A DNA stretch of 8,639 nucleotides, taken from contig CAZEFK010000268.1 in NCBI GenBank assembly GCA_964511405.1, forward strand, positions 1-8,639, in the 5' to 3' direction. Both the position numbers and the translations under genes were made by a program. A model generated the notes under the pieces. It was not told where the DNA came from and made no database searches. It saw only the letters and a list, made by a program, of their open reading frames with translations. Positions 6,275 through 8,639 of this stretch are shown piece after piece; the stretch's first letter is position 1; the number at the start of each line of letters is the position of its first letter. Origin of the DNA: CAZEFK01 sp964511405 (GTDB lineage Bacteria; Pseudomonadota; Alphaproteobacteria; Elsterales; Elsteraceae).

Positions 6275-6951
6275 GCCGCCCGCATCGCCTCGGCCAGGCG
6301 CGCCAGCGCCGTGGTCCAGCCGACGATCGCGCCCTGGGCGCGGACCATGGCCAGGGTCGCGGCCTTGAAGGCGGGGACATAGCTCTCGGTCGCGTCCTCG
6401 ATCAGCAGGCAGTCATAGCCGCGGTCGTTGGCCTCGCGCATGGTCGTCTGCACGCACACCTCGGTGGTCACGCCGGCCAGCACCAGGTGGGTGATGCCCT
6501 TGAGCCGCAGGATCTCGCCTAGGGCCGTGGCATAGAACGCCCCCTTCCCCGGCTTGTCGATCACCACTTCGCCCGGCTGCGGCGCCAGATCGGGCACGAT
6601 CGCGTTGCCGGGCTCGCCGCGCACCAGGATGCGGCCCATCGGCCCATCGTCGCCGATGCGCAGACTGGGCGCGCCGCGGGTACGCTTGGCCGGCGGACAG
6701 TCGGCCAAGTCCGCATCGTGGGACTCACGGGTATGGATGACCGGCCAGCCCTTGGACCGGAACAGGTCGAGCAGACGCCGAACGGTTGGCACGATCGCGG
6801 CCAGCCGCGACACGTCGTTGCCCAGGCTGGCGCCGAACCCGCCCGGATCGATGAAATCGCGCTGCATGTCGATGACTACCAGCGCAGTGCTGCTCGGCGG
6901 CATGGCGAAGGCGAAAGGCTCGGCCGGCACCCGGATCATGCCTGGGATCAT
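6271..6951 (-). CDS. Isochorismatase-family cysteine hydrolase, biuret hydrolase-like
   Basis: This is a 226-residue amidohydrolase. Its putative catalytic triad is Asp28 in VVIDMQRDF, Lys133 in VIDKPGKGAF, and nucleophile Cys166 in GVTTEVCVQTTMREANDRG; the 33-residue Lys-Cys spacing is the one I recall for rhizobial biuret hydrolase (BiuH). HTREsH...DLADCPPAKR and GRILVRGEPG (about residues 73-115) are also shared with that group. The expected reaction is hydrolysis of an amide or carbamoyl group, releasing ammonia. N-carbamoylsarcosine amidase and ureidoacrylate amidohydrolase (RutB) are related alternatives. The ATG at 6951 overlaps the ABC ATPase stop (ATGA); a second ATG at 6939 is possible. 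Where the other hydrolase of this operon has DCCGAT and MQGGVFG, this one has DATES and AQGAIVG, so the two are likely to have different substrates or one may be redundant. Confidence 0.85.
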   Translation of the reverse strand: MIPGMIRVPAEPFAFAMPPSSTALVVIDMQRDFIDPGGFGASLGNDVSRLAAIVPTVRRLLDLFRSKGWPVIHTRESHDADLADCPPAKRTRGAPSLRIGDDGPMGRILVRGEPGNAIVPDLAPQPGEVVIDKPGKGAFYATALGEILRLKGITHLVLAGVTTEVCVQTTMREANDRGYDCLLIEDATESYVPAFKAATLAMVRAQGAIVGWTTALARLAEAMRAA

Positions 6952-8462
6952 GCGTGGCCTCCGGCCATGGCGTGGCCGACGCGGGCGCGGTCGGCTTCGG
7001 CGATCGGCGCCTGAAGGGTGATCCGGCCGCCCGACATCACCGCCACCCGGTCGGCCAATTCGAGGATCTCGTCCAGGTCCTCCGACACCAGCAGCACCGC
7101 GGCGCCGCGGTTGCGCTGGTCCATGATCTGGGCGCGGATCTCGGCGACCGAGGCGAAGTCCAGGCCGAAGCAGGGATTGGCCACGACCAGCAGGTCGACC
7201 TCGCCCGACAGCTCGCGGGCCAGCACCGCCCGCTGGACGTTGCCACCCGACAAGGTCTCGATCGGCGCCTCGGTCGACGGCGTCTTGACCCGGTAGCGCT
7301 CGATCAGGGCCCGAGCGCGGGCGCGCATCGGGCGGGGCGAGAACCACCAGCCCAGAGACGCGATCGGCGGCTTGTCGAAGGTGCGGAACGCGATGTTCTC
7401 GGCCACCGACATGCGGGGCACGGCGGCATTGCGCAACGGCTCCTCCTGCAGCGAGAACACCTTCAGCCGGTCCATGGCGCCGCGCACCGGCTCGTAAGGC
7501 CGGCCATGGACCAGGATGCGGCCGTCGTCGAGCGGCCGCTGGCCGGACAGCGCCTCGACCAGCGCCGACTGGCCGTTGCCCGACACGCCCGCCAAGCCGA
7601 CGATCTCGCCGGCCCGGACCTTGAGGTCGACGCCTGTGACCGCCGGCCGCCCCTCGTCGTCGCGCACGCGCAGCGCCACCAGCTCCAGCACCACCGGCCG
7701 CTCCTGCCGCTCGACGCGCTCGGCGCGGACCCGGATCCGGGTCTCGCCAATCATCATCCGCGCCATCTCGTCGGTGCCGAGCTGGCCGACCGCCCCGCCG
7801 CCGACATGGCGGCCGCGGCGCAGCACGCTGACGTCGTCGGCGTAGGCCGTCACTTCCCGGAACTTGTGGGTGATCATCAAGATCGTGACCGCCCCGCGCG
7901 TGGTCATGCCCTTGAGCAGGCCCAGCATCTCGTCGGCCTCGTCCGGGGTCAGCACCGAGGTCGGCTCGTCCAGGATGATCAGCCGGCGGTCGAGATAGAG
8001 CTGCTTCAGGATCTCCAGCTTCTGCTTCTCGCCCGCCGACAGCGCCGACACCGGCCGGTCCAGCGGCACCTGGAACGGCATGGTCGTCATGAAGGCGTCA
8101 AGCTCGTCGGCGGCGCGCCGCCAGTCGATCGCCGCGGGGCAGTCCGGGCGCGACGCGACCAGGTTCTCGGCCGCGGTCAGCGACGGCACCAGCGTGAAGT
8201 GCTGGTACACCATGCCCAGCTTCAGCCTCATGGCATCGCGCGGGTTGTGGATGGTGGCCTCGCGGCCGTCGACCAGCATCTGGCCGCGGGTCGGCGGGTA
8301 GTAGCCCATCATGCACTTGACCAGCGTCGACTTGCCGGCGCCGTTCTCGCCCAACAGGGCGTGCAGGCTGCCGGCGCGCACCTTGATCGAGACGTCGTCC
8401 AGCGCCACGAACGACCCGAAGGCCTTGGTCATGCCGACGGTCTCGACGGCGACCGCGGTCAC
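6948..8462 (-). CDS. ABC transporter ATPase, two-domain nucleoside/simple-sugar type (YufO/RbsA-like)
   Basis: This 504-residue cytoplasmic ATPase holds two nucleotide-binding domains, as in YufO/RbsA proteins. Domain one is intact: Walker A GENGAGKST (38-46), Q-loop Gln87, signature LSAGEKQ (141-147), Walker B LIILDEP (161-167) and H-loop His199. Domain two is degenerate: GVSGNGQS (292-299) has Gln for the Walker Lys, ANP replaces DEP near 428-430, and VSEDLDE has Glu (about 461) for the H-loop His, though LSGGNVQ (404-410) is kept. One active and one degenerate site is normal in this family. The GTG start at 8462 overlaps the preceding stop (GTGA); an ATG at 8432 would cut ten residues but leave Walker A. 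It should energise uptake of a nucleoside, base or ureide through two permeases and a Bmp-type binding protein, expected to the right of the window. It does not belong to the Pot-type permeases at 344-2174. Confidence 0.88.
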   Translation of the reverse strand: MTAVAVETVGMTKAFGSFVALDDVSIKVRAGSLHALLGENGAGKSTLVKCMMGYYPPTRGQMLVDGREATIHNPRDAMRLKLGMVYQHFTLVPSLTAAENLVASRPDCPAAIDWRRAADELDAFMTTMPFQVPLDRPVSALSAGEKQKLEILKQLYLDRRLIILDEPTSVLTPDEADEMLGLLKGMTTRGAVTILMITHKFREVTAYADDVSVLRRGRHVGGGAVGQLGTDEMARMMIGETRIRVRAERVERQERPVVLELVALRVRDDEGRPAVTGVDLKVRAGEIVGLAGVSGNGQSALVEALSGQRPLDDGRILVHGRPYEPVRGAMDRLKVFSLQEEPLRNAAVPRMSVAENIAFRTFDKPPIASLGWWFSPRPMRARARALIERYRVKTPSTEAPIETLSGGNVQRAVLARELSGEVDLLVVANPCFGLDFASVAEIRAQIMDQRNRGAAVLLVSEDLDEILELADRVAVMSGGRITLQAPIAEADRARVGHAMAGGHA

Positions 8463-8639
8463 GGAAGCACCGCGATGAGCTGCTCGGAGCGCGCGACCGC
8501 GCCGAACACCCCGCCCTGCATCTTGACCATGTCGATGGCGGCCAGGTGGTTGGCCAGCTTGGTCGCGCCGCAGCAGTCCTCCAGCAGCAGGCACTCGAAA
8601 CCGCGGTCGTTGGCCTCGCGCATGGTGGTGTGGACGCAG
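8459..8639 (-). CDS. Partial isochorismatase-family cysteine hydrolase, biuret hydrolase-like, C-terminal part
   Basis: The last 59 residues are visible, ending in TGA at 8461-8459. The visible part begins exactly at the nucleophile cysteine in CVHTTMREANDRG. It continues with LLLEDCCGAT, NHLAAIDMVKMQGGVFG and LIAVLP, a tail that I recognise as strongly resembling rhizobial biuret hydrolase and its close relatives. It is a paralogue of the complete cysteine hydrolase at 6271-6951, from which it is separated by the ABC ATPase gene. The two share the TMREANDRG helix, but differ in the following loop. The stop overlaps the ATPase GTG by four bases, so both genes are in one transcript. The N-terminal Asp and the Lys of the triad lie outside the window, so full catalytic competence cannot be confirmed. 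Confidence 0.8.
   Translation of the reverse strand, partial: CVHTTMREANDRGFECLLLEDCCGATKLANHLAAIDMVKMQGGVFGAVARSEQLIAVLP

Noticed and set aside
6087..6380. N-terminal extension of the AtzE-like frame
   Set aside because: The extension is Arg/Pro-rich and covers the AtzG-like gene. The overlap ATGA at 6083-6086 and the family length set the start at 6086.
6952..7347. N-terminal extension of the complete cysteine hydrolase
   Set aside because: It lies entirely within the ABC ATPase gene and is low-complexity. The ATG at 6951 overlaps the ATPase stop and gives the normal family length.
6948..8462. Loss-of-function mutations in the second ATPase domain
   Set aside because: The missing Walker Lys, DE pair and H-loop His fit the usual asymmetric pattern of the YufO/RbsA family, so they do not indicate decay.
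1..8639. CRISPR array, tRNA/rRNA, insertion sequence, phage or toxin-antitoxin genes
   Set aside because: Nearly all of the window is accounted for by recognisable protein-coding genes. No regularly spaced repeats, transposase, integrase or RNA gene signatures were seen.

Overview
The window is GC-rich (by eye near 70%) and tightly packed, with genes that overlap or nearly touch. Gene families, codon use and an interspersed palindromic repeat suggest an alphaproteobacterium, most likely of the Rhodospirillales/Azospirillum-like or rhizobial sphere. That placement is an inference. No rRNA, tRNA, CRISPR array, transposase or phage gene was seen.

Left block (1-2913, + strand): the 3' end of a periplasmic substrate-binding protein, a 145-bp repeat with inverted ends (189-333), two inner-membrane permeases of the polyamine/opine (PotB/PotC) ABC type, and a hydantoin/allantoin-type racemase with both catalytic cysteines. 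The ATPase of this transporter is not in the window and probably lies to the left. The racemase starts one base after the second permease, so import and stereo-inversion of a ureide- or amino-acid-like compound are probably linked.

Middle block (2874-4310): a SAM-dependent methyltransferase (- strand) and a TetR-family regulator (+ strand), transcribed divergently from a 138-bp gap. The gap holds a 31-bp interrupted palindrome (candidate operator) and, right beside it, a 50-bp concentric palindrome able to form a long hairpin.

Right block (4288-8639, - strand): six genes joined by five four-base start/stop overlaps (one GTGA, four ATGA). In transcription order they are: an isochorismatase-family cysteine hydrolase (cut by the window edge at its catalytic Cys), a double-domain nucleoside/sugar-type ABC ATPase, a second complete cysteine hydrolase, AtzG-like, AtzE-like and AtzH-like proteins. 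AtzE/AtzG form a GatA/GatC-like amidase complex known from cyanuric acid breakdown (1-carboxybiuret hydrolysis), and the cysteine hydrolases resemble biuret hydrolase. No cyanuric acid hydrolase, barbiturase or allophanate hydrolase is visible. The block therefore looks like a ureide, pyrimidine or biuret-type nitrogen-scavenging operon with its own importer, related to the source from which the atz lower pathway was recruited. The true substrate cannot be read from the sequence.
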